Shown: positions 34,798-43,186 of the stretch, piece after piece | Layout of the letters: each line of letters begins with the position of its first letter | Numbering within the stretch: the stretch's first letter is position 1 | NCBI GenBank assembly: GCA_017461475.1 | Contig: JAFTXX010000016.1 | Location: forward strand, 1 to 64,000 | Source of the DNA: Clostridia bacterium | GTDB taxonomy: Bacteria; Bacillota; Clostridia; Oscillospirales; CAG-272 | DNA: 64,000 bases | Direction: 5' to 3' | Made by a program: the position numbers and the translations under genes | Notes under the pieces: model-generated | The model's input: only the letters and a program-made list of their open reading frames with translations | Databases searched by the model: none | Told to the model about the DNA's origin: nothing

Positions 34798-36829
34798 AAT
34801 CAAATATGCTCCAGTCCTCTTCGCCGCAAACGGTAGTAAGACGATCAAGCACATTGAGTCTGAATACATTCACCCAAGAAACGAGCCATTCGTTAAGATG
34901 TCCGCGCTGATTGCAATCTTTTCTGTGTCCCCAACGACAATGATAAAATGCCTCATTCTGTCCTCCAAGCGGACGGTGTCTGCCATGGAAAAGCTGATCT
35001 TCAGAGGTACAAATGCACTGTGTTGAGTTATACCACATCATAAGCATACGTTTGTACCAAAGCTTATTGCCGGTATACTTATAAAGACGGAGATACTCGC
35101 AGCACATAAGCTCTCCCCACTGGTCAATAGCGGGATGCTGCACCGATACCGAGGTGCCACCGGTGGTATAGTATCCATGGGTGGTAAACTCCGCTTCGGG
35201 GCCGTAATGGATATCATATACAAACATCCATGAGTTAAAGTAGTATGCCGCTTTTTCCGCATATTCGAGATACTTTTTGTCATTTGTAATTTCGTAAGCA
35301 TCAAGGGAAGCGATGATAAACGGGCCGGCAGTTTCTTTATCTACGCAAGAGCAGTCAACTGCACCTGCAGTGCATACAAAATTATTAAGATCTCGTTCAA
35401 AGTAAAAGTCAAGCGATTTCAAAGCACAATCAAGATAACGCTTTTCGCCAAGAACCTTATAGACCTCAATAAGTCCCATCGTCATAAAGCCGCCGATAGA
35501 GCCGTCCTTTTTGTCGCACTCACCTGTAATATGATGCCATGACTTGCCAAATGCGTATTCATCACTGTATCGCTCATAGAAAAACTCGCATACCTTAAGC
35601 GCAAACTCCTTGTACTCGGGTTTGTCAACACCTATCGAGCGAAGTAAATCCCATACCTTGATAAACTCGGCCGCCGCCCAACCCATATTACAGGTTTCGG
35701 GAAGCCAACCTGTTTTTCTCGGTACGTTTGCCGCCCATGTTTTGTTAGGGTCAAACGGAACATAGTCCCAGTTTCTGCCCTCCTTGTACCATTGAAAACG
35801 TGCAAGAACAAGACCGTTGTCAAACTGCTTTCTCACCCATTCATCGCATACAACGAGCGCTTCGTCAAGCAGGCGCTTTTCACCTGTACGGATGTATTCT
35901 TTGATAAGAAAGCGGGCATTCATTATATTCTGACCTACCCAGCCGATTTCATAAGCATCCGACCATACAAGACCGTCTTTAGTATTTGTAACACCCATAC
36001 AAAAGATTTTAGGTCCTACATCTCTGATATCATGAAGCAAAAATCTTGTATAAAGAATACCGTACCACCAGATATCCGAGGTTGAAAGATTGGGCTTTTT
36101 ATCAAATTTAAAAATCTCAAGCGCACGGTCGAACACTTCGTTTGAACCGTAATTCTCCCAACGCGGAACAGATGCAAGCACATAGAAAAGCACAGTAAAG
36201 CTTTCGCCCGTGTCAAGAGTAAGATACTCGTCATATCTTTCGGTAAGCTTATCGTTATCGCTATATGTATACGGCGCTTCGGTAACCGGCCAGTATATGC
36301 GCTGTATAAGCTCGCCTTCCTTTTCGCCGGGAACTATAGAGCATGATGAACGGAGAGAATCGGTATCTCTGTTGGAAACAAACATTGTAAAAGCAACATC
36401 TTTGTTTTCTGTAACCGTACATGACGGTATAGAGGTGCGGTCATATGCGTGAATCCACGGCTGACCCTCGCAAAGCATACCTTTTGGTTCCTTGCCGTCA
36501 CCGTATTCATTACCGTTATACGATACGCACGGAATCAAGTATTTTTTAGGTACAAAGCAGGTTTCACTTTCTGCAACGAGCTTTATTTTTCTCGCTTCCC
36601 CGTGGTTTGTTACAGTACGCTCTATGGAAAAAAGCCCTCTGCCAAGGTCGCTTACAGTATCTTTTGCAGAAAAGCCATAGCCGCTATATGCATTTTCGCT
36701 ACTTTCCTCAAGTGCAAAAAGCTTTCCGTCTTCTTCAAAACGGGGTGCCTTAAGTATCGCAACGGGAATGCCGTGTTCTCCTTTTGTTCTTCCAACGGAG
36801 AAGTCATTTGCTTCTTTAATGATATACAT
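34796..36829 (-). CDS. (Alpha/alpha)6-barrel-type carbohydrate-active protein, family not recognised
   Basis: A 677-residue protein without signal peptide. The N-terminal ~240 residues are beta-rich (a sandwich with FSIERTVTNHGEARKIKLVA). The remainder is built of helical hairpins typical of (alpha/alpha)6 glycosidases and lyases: LLDEALVVCDEWVRKQ, GWAAAEFIKVWDLLRSI, FMTMGLIEVYKVLGEKRYLD, FIIASLDAYEITNDKKYLEY, and late conserved-looking GRHRPLGGQNEAFYHCRWGH. Acidic candidates sit in KDGLVWSDAYEIGW. AAAGG lies 10 bases before the ATG. It is divergent to the lipoprotein gene at 37092 with the regulon operator between, so it is likely induced together with the uronate genes. It may be a uronate-cleaving hydrolase, but I cannot name the family. 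Confidence 0.6.
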   Translation of the reverse strand: MYIIKEANDFSVGRTKGEHGIPVAILKAPRFEEDGKLFALEESSENAYSGYGFSAKDTVSDLGRGLFSIERTVTNHGEARKIKLVAESETCFVPKKYLIPCVSYNGNEYGDGKEPKGMLCEGQPWIHAYDRTSIPSCTVTENKDVAFTMFVSNRDTDSLRSSCSIVPGEKEGELIQRIYWPVTEAPYTYSDNDKLTERYDEYLTLDTGESFTVLFYVLASVPRWENYGSNEVFDRALEIFKFDKKPNLSTSDIWWYGILYTRFLLHDIRDVGPKIFCMGVTNTKDGLVWSDAYEIGWVGQNIMNARFLIKEYIRTGEKRLLDEALVVCDEWVRKQFDNGLVLARFQWYKEGRNWDYVPFDPNKTWAANVPRKTGWLPETCNMGWAAAEFIKVWDLLRSIGVDKPEYKEFALKVCEFFYERYSDEYAFGKSWHHITGECDKKDGSIGGFMTMGLIEVYKVLGEKRYLDCALKSLDFYFERDLNNFVCTAGAVDCSCVDKETAGPFIIASLDAYEITNDKKYLEYAEKAAYYFNSWMFVYDIHYGPEAEFTTHGYYTTGGTSVSVQHPAIDQWGELMCCEYLRLYKYTGNKLWYKRMLMMWYNSTQCICTSEDQLFHGRHRPLGGQNEAFYHCRWGHRKDCNQRGHLNEWLVSWVNVFRLNVLDRLTTVCGEEDWSIFD

Positions 36830-36905
36830 ATGTTTATATCCTTTCGGGAAACTATTATGTGTTCACGATTTAAATATACCTTTGTCGCACGCCGCAGTCA
36901 ATGTT

Positions 36906-37004
36906 AAATCATTCAACCGATTTACATATCGTTCAACCAAGATGTAAAAGCTGACGAAAGTTTTACATTCTTATTGAACGATATGTAAACAAACCGAATG
37001 ATTT
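36906..37004. promoter_or_regulatory. Long inverted operator with four ATC(G/A)TTC(A/G) half-sites
   Basis: Two 31-base arms, 36906-36936 and 36974-37004, face each other. Each arm reads AAATCATTC, six variable bases, then TTTACATATCGTTCAA, which is identical in both arms. Each therefore carries two half-sites about 20 bases apart in the same direction, the usual spacing for an AraC-type dimer. The site lies between the 34796 gene and the lipoprotein gene and abuts the promoter at 37009. Confidence 0.75.
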
Positions 37005-37008
37005 GCTA

Positions 37009-37037
37009 TTTACAGAATAACTTAATGTATTTATACT
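37009..37037 (+). promoter_or_regulatory. Promoter of the lipoprotein/solute-binding protein operon
   Basis: TTTACA (37009-37014), 17 bases, TATACT (37032-37037). Its -35 box begins five bases after the operator, a good position for an activator. Confidence 0.6.
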
Positions 37038-37091
37038 AAAAGAAGGTGTAATAAGCCACTTTGTAATTCTAAAATATCAGGAGGATCCAAT

Positions 37092-38033
37092 ATGAAAAAC
37101 TACCTCAAAAAGATTTCAGCATGTTTGTGTGCTGCCGCAATGATTCTTTCCTTTGTGGCATGTAACAATGCATCCGACGAAACCGTGACAAGCGACAACA
37201 CTGCCGTTACAACCGAGAAAGCAGTAGATACCACCGAAGCAGTTGTCACTACCGAAGTTGTTGCCGAAACCACCGAAGCACCCGCTACTACCGAAGCTGT
37301 CGCCGAAACCACCGAAACTATTACACAGACCACTGCGAATACTGTTTTTGAATCTCCTTCTGCATATGAAGGTCTCGAATACAAATTTGATGTAAACGGA
37401 ACCACCTTCTATGCGCATCACGGCACATGGGAAACTGTTGAAGAAGACGGTGAAGACAAAGGTGCACTCCACCTTGTTGACGGCCAGGGTATTCTCCTTA
37501 TTCACGACCTCGACTATTCCAAAAAAGTCACCATCTCGTCCAAAGTGAAGATAGCTGCAGATGCCGAACCCGGCAATGTCGGCTATGCAATGTGCGCATG
37601 GTGGAACGAAGACGGCAACACCAATGACAACTGGGCTTTCTTTGAGGGAGAGCATAGCGGATATTTCTACAGCTTCCTCAGCGGCAAGCGCAGCGCCGGT
37701 CTCATCGGTAAATTTGACAGCGGCATTTCTGTAAACGGCTCTACAGGTTGGGAATCCTTTAATGCCGCTAAAATAGGTACATACGGCATTCCCGAAACTG
37801 ACTTGTTTAATGCGGGTGTACTCGAAAATGTCGTTTGGGAACAAGGAAAATATTATGACTTTACCTGCACTTGGGATGCCGAAACACTCACCTTGTCTAC
37901 CACTCTTGACGGCAATCCTCTTTACAGCGTTAAGTTCCCATTCTATCCGCTCAGTGTTACCGGCGATGACTTTGGTCTCCGTTCCAATATTCCCGGTGTT
38001 TACTTTAAAGACATTGTTGTTACCGCAGAATAA
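37092..38033 (+). CDS. Lipoprotein with Thr/Glu-rich linker and a ~220-aa sugar-binding-like module
   Basis: A 313-residue lipoprotein: signal peptide with lipobox LSFVACNN (Cys24), then a linker of about 60 residues built of TTEA/VTTE repeats that would cross the wall, then a beta-rich module from about 92 to the end (YEGLEYKFDVNGTTFYAHHG, AWWNEDGN, GYFYSFLSGKRSAGLIGKFD, SVTGDDFGLRSNIPGVYFKD). The same module occurs twice in the SLH protein at 39547. It looks like a concanavalin-type carbohydrate-binding fold. GGAGG lies 8 bases before the ATG. Followed by the solute-binding gene after 12 bases, so both are co-expressed, presumably catching glycans at the cell surface. Confidence 0.75.
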   Translation: MKNYLKKISACLCAAAMILSFVACNNASDETVTSDNTAVTTEKAVDTTEAVVTTEVVAETTEAPATTEAVAETTETITQTTANTVFESPSAYEGLEYKFDVNGTTFYAHHGTWETVEEDGEDKGALHLVDGQGILLIHDLDYSKKVTISSKVKIAADAEPGNVGYAMCAWWNEDGNTNDNWAFFEGEHSGYFYSFLSGKRSAGLIGKFDSGISVNGSTGWESFNAAKIGTYGIPETDLFNAGVLENVVWEQGKYYDFTCTWDAETLTLSTTLDGNPLYSVKFPFYPLSVTGDDFGLRSNIPGVYFKDIVVTAE

Positions 38034-38045
38034 AGGGACAAGTTT

Positions 38046-39491
38046 ATGAAAAAAAGTTTTACACGAATTCTTGCTTTGCTTCTGGTTTGCTTTGTGTTTT
38101 CCGCTTGCAGCGATGACCAAACCGACGATACAACACAAGTAACTGCCGTTGCCGATAGCGAGTTTCAGCTCCCAACATACGATTTTGACAATCATGCGTT
38201 TTATATCCTGTCCGTAGGACGCAATGAAAACTCAAATGATTTTTTGTACAAGGAAGAAAACCCTTCTGTACTCGATGCAGCTACCGAACGCCGCAACAAA
38301 TCGGTTGAAGCACTTTACAATATAAAGATCGTTTCCGAGCAACAGAATACAACGGCAAATTATCAGTCGCCGGAAGCCTTTTCTGCACTTGTACGCGAGG
38401 CAACTGCCGGCGACACCAACTACGATCTCTGTGTTATACCCGGATATGATGTATGCCGTCTTGCCTGTCAGGGATACCTCACCGACCTGCATACGCTTCC
38501 CTATTTTGATGGCGAGCAGGAGTGGTATGACCAAAAGGCAAACGAGGCATTCACCTTTGCAAATAAGCTGTATTTTACCACCGGTGATTCGGGCGTCAGC
38601 ATGATGAACCAGACATTTTGTATTGCGTTCAACAAAAAACTTGCAGAAGAGTATCAGCTTGAAGATATGTATGAGCTTGTAAACTCAAACCAGTGGACAC
38701 TTGAAAAGATGTATGACATCTCTAAAAAAGTTGCAAGCGATACCAACGGCGATGGCGAAACAGATGTATACGGTACTATGTATTGGGTTGATGCCGCATA
38801 CGGTATTGTAAACGGTGCGGGACAGCGTTCTGTTGTACTCAACCCCGATACGTTGAATATGGAACTCGCTCTGAACAGCGAAACTACCCATAATGTCCTT
38901 GAAGATTTTGCGGAGATGGTATTAAACCCCGAAGTTTCCATTAAGTATCAGCATAACTCCAAAGCTAAGGAATATATTGAAGTTTTCAGCGGCAATCACG
39001 CTCTCTTCTTTATGACTACAATAGGAAAGCTAAGCGAATTCCGTGATATGGAAACCGATTACGGAATACTTCCTTATGTAATGTACAAAAGTGAGCAGCA
39101 GGAGTATTGCAACACAGTTTCTCCTTTTAACGCAGTATATACATGTGTTCCTCTTGTTATGGAGAACAGAGAACGTACATCCGCAGTTATGGAAGCTATT
39201 GGATATTATTCAAAAGAATATATCATTCCTGCGTATTACGACAAAACCCTCAACGGGCAATATGTACGCGACAGTGAAAGTGCTAAAATGCTTGATATTA
39301 TTTTTGACACCCGTGCATATGACCTCGGTTATATGTTCCAACCTGCACAGCTTCCCGAAAACATGTTGTTTATGATCCGTGACGGTGTATTTGACTGGTC
39401 AAGCCGTTACTCGGCACTGGAGATTCCGGCACAGAATTTCTTAAACTTCTACTCCGAATCCTACCGTAAAACCGTAAATATCACAGAGTAA
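38046..39491 (+). CDS. Extracellular solute-binding lipoprotein of a sugar ABC transporter
   Basis: A 481-residue lipoprotein with lipobox FVFSACSDD (Cys21). It has the layout of family 1 solute-binding proteins: an early YNIKIVSEQQN strand, DLCVIPGYDVCRLACQGYLT, WTLEKMYDISKKVASDTNGD with a calcium-like loop, and VFSGNHALFFMTTIGKLSEF. These bind oligosaccharides for import. No permease or ATPase gene lies nearby, so it must use components encoded elsewhere. A strong terminator follows. Confidence 0.85.
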   Translation: MKKSFTRILALLLVCFVFSACSDDQTDDTTQVTAVADSEFQLPTYDFDNHAFYILSVGRNENSNDFLYKEENPSVLDAATERRNKSVEALYNIKIVSEQQNTTANYQSPEAFSALVREATAGDTNYDLCVIPGYDVCRLACQGYLTDLHTLPYFDGEQEWYDQKANEAFTFANKLYFTTGDSGVSMMNQTFCIAFNKKLAEEYQLEDMYELVNSNQWTLEKMYDISKKVASDTNGDGETDVYGTMYWVDAAYGIVNGAGQRSVVLNPDTLNMELALNSETTHNVLEDFAEMVLNPEVSIKYQHNSKAKEYIEVFSGNHALFFMTTIGKLSEFRDMETDYGILPYVMYKSEQQEYCNTVSPFNAVYTCVPLVMENRERTSAVMEAIGYYSKEYIIPAYYDKTLNGQYVRDSESAKMLDIIFDTRAYDLGYMFQPAQLPENMLFMIRDGVFDWSSRYSALEIPAQNFLNFYSESYRKTVNITE

Positions 39492-39502
39492 CATTTCAAA
39501 CA

Positions 39503-39538
39503 AAAAAGGTTCTCCGCCGCATGGCGGAGAACCTTTTT
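39503..39538. terminator. Bidirectional terminator between convergent genes
   Basis: AAAAAGGTTCTCCGCC (39503-39518) pairs perfectly with GGCGGAGAACCTTTTT (39523-39538) over GCAT; it serves both the 38046 and 39547 genes. Confidence 0.9.
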
Positions 39539-39546
39539 GTTTCATT

Positions 39547-42500
39547 TTAACCGTCAACCGAAACTCGGATATCCTTTATGTAAATCTTCGAGGTGTTGCA
39601 TCTGAAGCCGAAGTCGTCTCCTGTAACACTCAAAGGATATTCGTGGAACATTACGCTATAGAGAAGATTGTTTTCAAGATAAAGCGAGATCTTCTTGTTT
39701 TCTGCATCCCAGATGCAGACTACATCATAATATTTGCCAAGTTCCCATGCGACGCTCTTTATCTCGCCGCCGTTTGAAACGTTTGCAGTAGGAATGCCGT
39801 AGCTCTCAAGGTTTGCAGCACTGAAGCTCTGCCAACCGCTGTTTCCGTTTGAAGATGTGCCGCCGTCGTATTTACCTATCATACCTGCACTTCTTGCACC
39901 GCTAAGGTATGCGTAGAAGTAACCGCAATTTGCGCCCTCGAAAAATGACCAGTTTGCATTGTAGTTGTCATTCTCATTCCACCAAGCATTCATAGCAAAG
40001 CCGATGTTTGTAGCGGTGGCATTCTCTGCATATTTAACCTTTGCAGTGATAGTTACGTTCTTTGTATAGTCAACGTCGTGAGTGAGAAGCATACCCTTGC
40101 CCTCGGAGAGATACATTGCGCCGTAGTCATCGCCCTCCTCGGTGATGATCTCCCATGTACCACTGTGGCTGTAGAAGGTATAATCTCCGATATCAAACTG
40201 ATAATCTCTATCAGAGTAATCTCTGGGAGAATATGTGCTATCGGTTGACACTACAGGCACTATCGGTTTGGGAGGAACAAATGCAGGAATGTTTGTCTTT
40301 GGATATGCAGCAGTAACCGGTACGGGAGTTCCGTTACCCGAGATGCTTACACGGGCAAACTTAAGCTCGGTACTGCTTGCATTGTAGATGTTTTCCGTAA
40401 CATTGAGACAATAGAGAGTCTTGCCGTCTTCCGAAACCAACACCTTAGGGCTGTAGCCGCGATAGTAACCTGTATCGGAAACGGTTGCGTTTTCGACAAA
40501 TTCATACGGAATAGGATTTTCCATAACATTCCATGTGTTTCCGTAATCCTGGCTTATGAAATAGTCACTGCCGCTTGAGAACATGCTGCTTCCTGTAGCG
40601 TGCTTGTGCGCGGAGAGAATAACAGTGCCGCACTCGCCTCCGAGGTGAGTATATGTGATCCAGGGAGATGTGCCGGGGATAGTCGCATCGGATACAACCA
40701 TCTTACCGAGGTCTGATACATCGCCAAAGTCGTCAAGTGTGTCAAGCACCTTACAATACACGGGCGAGCCACTCTTGCCCACAAGCTCAAATGCGATAAT
40801 GTACTTACCGTTGTTCATCTTTGCAACAGAAGGCATACCGGGACGGTACTTGTAATTTGAAAATGCTATTACGTCAATAGGATCATCGTAAACCGTGTCA
40901 CTGTCAGGCTTGATAGTGCAATCCTGCTTGCCGGTTGCGCCAACCCAATTCACAAGGTCGTCAGACCACTTGCAAGCAACCTTCTGACTGTGATTGAGAT
41001 CTGAGTCATCCGAGTAGAAGCAGTAAACTCTGCCGCCGTCATACATAAGGAAGGGTTCCCAGACACCTGCGTTTTCGCCGCCCTCTTTATCGAGAGTTGC
41101 AAACGCCGTCCAAGTGGCGCCAAGGTCAGTGCTGTAGAAAAGTGTTACTGCAGAAACGTTAATTTCGCTAGTCTTTACGCCGTCCTTGGAAATACCTGCA
41201 AGAAGGAGCGTTCCTGCCTTGAAGGTGCCAACATCGGCGGGCAATTCGTAGAGGCAGGGTGTGGAAACCGAGTATGTTGCGCCGATTCCCGTGTTAAAAT
41301 CATCCGTGGCAGTGCCTGCGAGTGTCCATGTTGCACCGCCGTCAGTGCTCTTCAAAATCTTGTAGCAGTAGCCGTCCGCACCGCCTACAGAAAGCTTACC
41401 TGCGTTCATCGTTGTGAAGATCGTGCCGTTTGCTTCGCCGCTATGCTCAAGCACCTCTATCGCTCCGTAGCTTACGCTTGCAGCTGTCCACCTGGACTCA
41501 GGCTCCCAGACAGTCGATGTGTTTTCAACGTTGAATACGGGTGTGCTTACGTTTGACATAAGCACGGGTGAGTCGTCGGTTTTCTTTACGAGTGCAGGAT
41601 CGTCAACGGTGATGACGATGTCTTTAAGATAAATATCTGCAATATTCGAGCGGAAGCCGAAGTCATCGCCCGTAACGCTCAAGGGGTATTTGTCAAATTC
41701 TACGGAGTAGAGAAGCTCGCCCTCAAGCATAGTGTAAAGTGTGTTGGTATCCGCATTCCATGTGCAGGAATAGTCGTAGTATTTGCCAAGTGTCCACTCT
41801 ACATTTGCAAGTGTACCTGCGGTGTAAATATCTTCACTTACCATACCGTAGGAAGAAGCGGTAGTTGCAGTGAGGGTTTCCCAACCTTTCTTATTGTTTA
41901 TCGAGGTGCCGCCATCGTATTTACCTATCATACCTGCGCTTCTTGTGCCGCTTAAATATGCGTAGAAATAACCGCAGTTTTCACCCTCGTAGAAAATCCA
42001 ATTCTTGTCGTATTCGCCCGTTTCATTCCACCATGCGTTTGTCGCAAAGCCAAAGTTACCGGCGGTTGCATCCTCAGCGATCTTTACCTTTGCGGAAATT
42101 GTTACATTATTTGTATAATCAATATCATGGGCAAGCAAAATTCCCTTACCCTCGGTGAGATAGAGAGCGCCATAGTCATCGCCGATCTCCGAAATCTTTT
42201 CCCAAGTTCCGTAATGGCTGTAGAAGGTCTCGCCGTTTACCTCAAAACCATATTCAAGACCTGCATATCCCGAGGGAGCACCGTATTTTTCATTCGCCGC
42301 TTTTACCGCATCAAGCTTTTCGGAAGTGAAAAGGCCCTTTGCGATGAGTCCCTCCGCAACCGTAGTTCCGCTTTTGGGAGTCGCTGTGAGCGCATTGTAG
42401 CAGATGACAAATGCATCGCCACGATTGAAATTCTTGTTTGGAGCAACCGAGCGGATAAGTCCGACCTTATTTGCAAACTCATATGGGTTGTTCCACACAA

Positions 42501-42945
42501 AGTCGCCCTCGGAGTCCTTGTATCCGAGCACACGGAGAATAGCGGTGAGAAAAGCAAAGTCGCTCATTGGGCTGTCGCCGTCAAATTTTGTGGCACTTAC
42601 GCCCTGAGTGATACCGTTTGCATACGCATAGCTTACATACGGCACCGCCCACGGTGCAAGGTCGGTAAAGGGATGCGAATTTGTTTTACTCGTTGCATCC
42701 TTTTCTGCACCGAGAAATCTTACAACCTGAGTTATAGACTGTGCTCGCGTCAGGCTGTTGTCAAGTGCGAAATTCACACTGCCGTCAGCATTTGTTCCGA
42801 CGCCCTGTAAAAGTCCAAGTTCATGCAACGCATCTGCCGCTGATGCTGCATCAATTCCATTTGCAGCTGCCGAAGCAGGAATACAACACACTGCCATAGA
42901 AAGAACCAGAATAATTGCTAAAGCAAATTTTATTACTTTCTTCAT
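39547..42945 (-). CDS. SLH-anchored surface protein with sialidase-like (BNR) core and two sugar-binding-like modules
   Basis: A 1132-residue secreted protein. Signal peptide 1-28; S-layer homology repeats about 30-215 (SLTRAQSITQVVRFLG, PFTDLAPWAVPYVSYAYANG, FNRGDAFVICYNAL) that hold it to the wall; first module about 227-450; a six-bladed sialidase-like region about 465-870 with BNR Asp-boxes STDGGATWT, STDLGATWT and SQDYGNTWN; second module about 912-1132. Both modules share GDDFGFR, GYFYAYLSG and RSAGMIGKYDGGTS with the neighbouring lipoprotein. The BNR core may be an exo-sialidase or a related hydrolase; I do not see the full Arg triad and FRIP motif, so activity is uncertain. GGAGG precedes the ATG. 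Divergent to the second dockerin gene. Confidence 0.8.
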   Translation of the reverse strand: MKKVIKFALAIILVLSMAVCCIPASAAANGIDAASAADALHELGLLQGVGTNADGSVNFALDNSLTRAQSITQVVRFLGAEKDATSKTNSHPFTDLAPWAVPYVSYAYANGITQGVSATKFDGDSPMSDFAFLTAILRVLGYKDSEGDFVWNNPYEFANKVGLIRSVAPNKNFNRGDAFVICYNALTATPKSGTTVAEGLIAKGLFTSEKLDAVKAANEKYGAPSGYAGLEYGFEVNGETFYSHYGTWEKISEIGDDYGALYLTEGKGILLAHDIDYTNNVTISAKVKIAEDATAGNFGFATNAWWNETGEYDKNWIFYEGENCGYFYAYLSGTRSAGMIGKYDGGTSINNKKGWETLTATTASSYGMVSEDIYTAGTLANVEWTLGKYYDYSCTWNADTNTLYTMLEGELLYSVEFDKYPLSVTGDDFGFRSNIADIYLKDIVITVDDPALVKKTDDSPVLMSNVSTPVFNVENTSTVWEPESRWTAASVSYGAIEVLEHSGEANGTIFTTMNAGKLSVGGADGYCYKILKSTDGGATWTLAGTATDDFNTGIGATYSVSTPCLYELPADVGTFKAGTLLLAGISKDGVKTSEINVSAVTLFYSTDLGATWTAFATLDKEGGENAGVWEPFLMYDGGRVYCFYSDDSDLNHSQKVACKWSDDLVNWVGATGKQDCTIKPDSDTVYDDPIDVIAFSNYKYRPGMPSVAKMNNGKYIIAFELVGKSGSPVYCKVLDTLDDFGDVSDLGKMVVSDATIPGTSPWITYTHLGGECGTVILSAHKHATGSSMFSSGSDYFISQDYGNTWNVMENPIPYEFVENATVSDTGYYRGYSPKVLVSEDGKTLYCLNVTENIYNASSTELKFARVSISGNGTPVPVTAAYPKTNIPAFVPPKPIVPVVSTDSTYSPRDYSDRDYQFDIGDYTFYSHSGTWEIITEEGDDYGAMYLSEGKGMLLTHDVDYTKNVTITAKVKYAENATATNIGFAMNAWWNENDNYNANWSFFEGANCGYFYAYLSGARSAGMIGKYDGGTSSNGNSGWQSFSAANLESYGIPTANVSNGGEIKSVAWELGKYYDVVCIWDAENKKISLYLENNLLYSVMFHEYPLSVTGDDFGFRCNTSKIYIKDIRVSVDG

Positions 42946-43009
42946 AAACTTCCTCCGTAAAGGTTCATTTGTTTAAGTATACCTCAAAAACATACGTTAT
43001 GGCAATAAC

Positions 43010-43104
43010 AATGCGTTCAATGCATTTACAAATCGTTCAATAATATTTTAAAAAACGGATTTTACATTGTGTTTGAACGATTGGTATATCCATTAAACGA
43101 TTTA
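43010..43104. promoter_or_regulatory. Operator of the ATCGTTCAA regulon between divergent surface-protein genes
   Basis: Left arm: GCGTTCAAT, then TTTACAAATCGTTCAA (43025-43040). Right arm, inverted: TTGAACGATTGGTATA (43073-43088), then TTAAACGATTTA. The order, the roughly 20-base spacing of half-sites within each arm and the facing arms match the operator at 36906, with a 32-base centre instead of 37. Confidence 0.7.
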
Positions 43105-43186
43105 TCATTGCAAAACCCCGGTTGCAAATATATATTTAGAATGTAAAATACTAATTGCAAATATAAAAAATCAAGGAGAAAAGACT

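Noticed and set aside
37200..37350. Nucleotide repeat array in the lipoprotein gene
   Set aside because: In-frame TTEA/VTTE codon repeats of a wall-spanning linker, not a DNA element.
37116..38195. 359-codon open frame on the minus strand
   Set aside because: Antisense to the lipoprotein gene; the low-complexity FGGFG/SFG runs mirror the TTEA linker codons.
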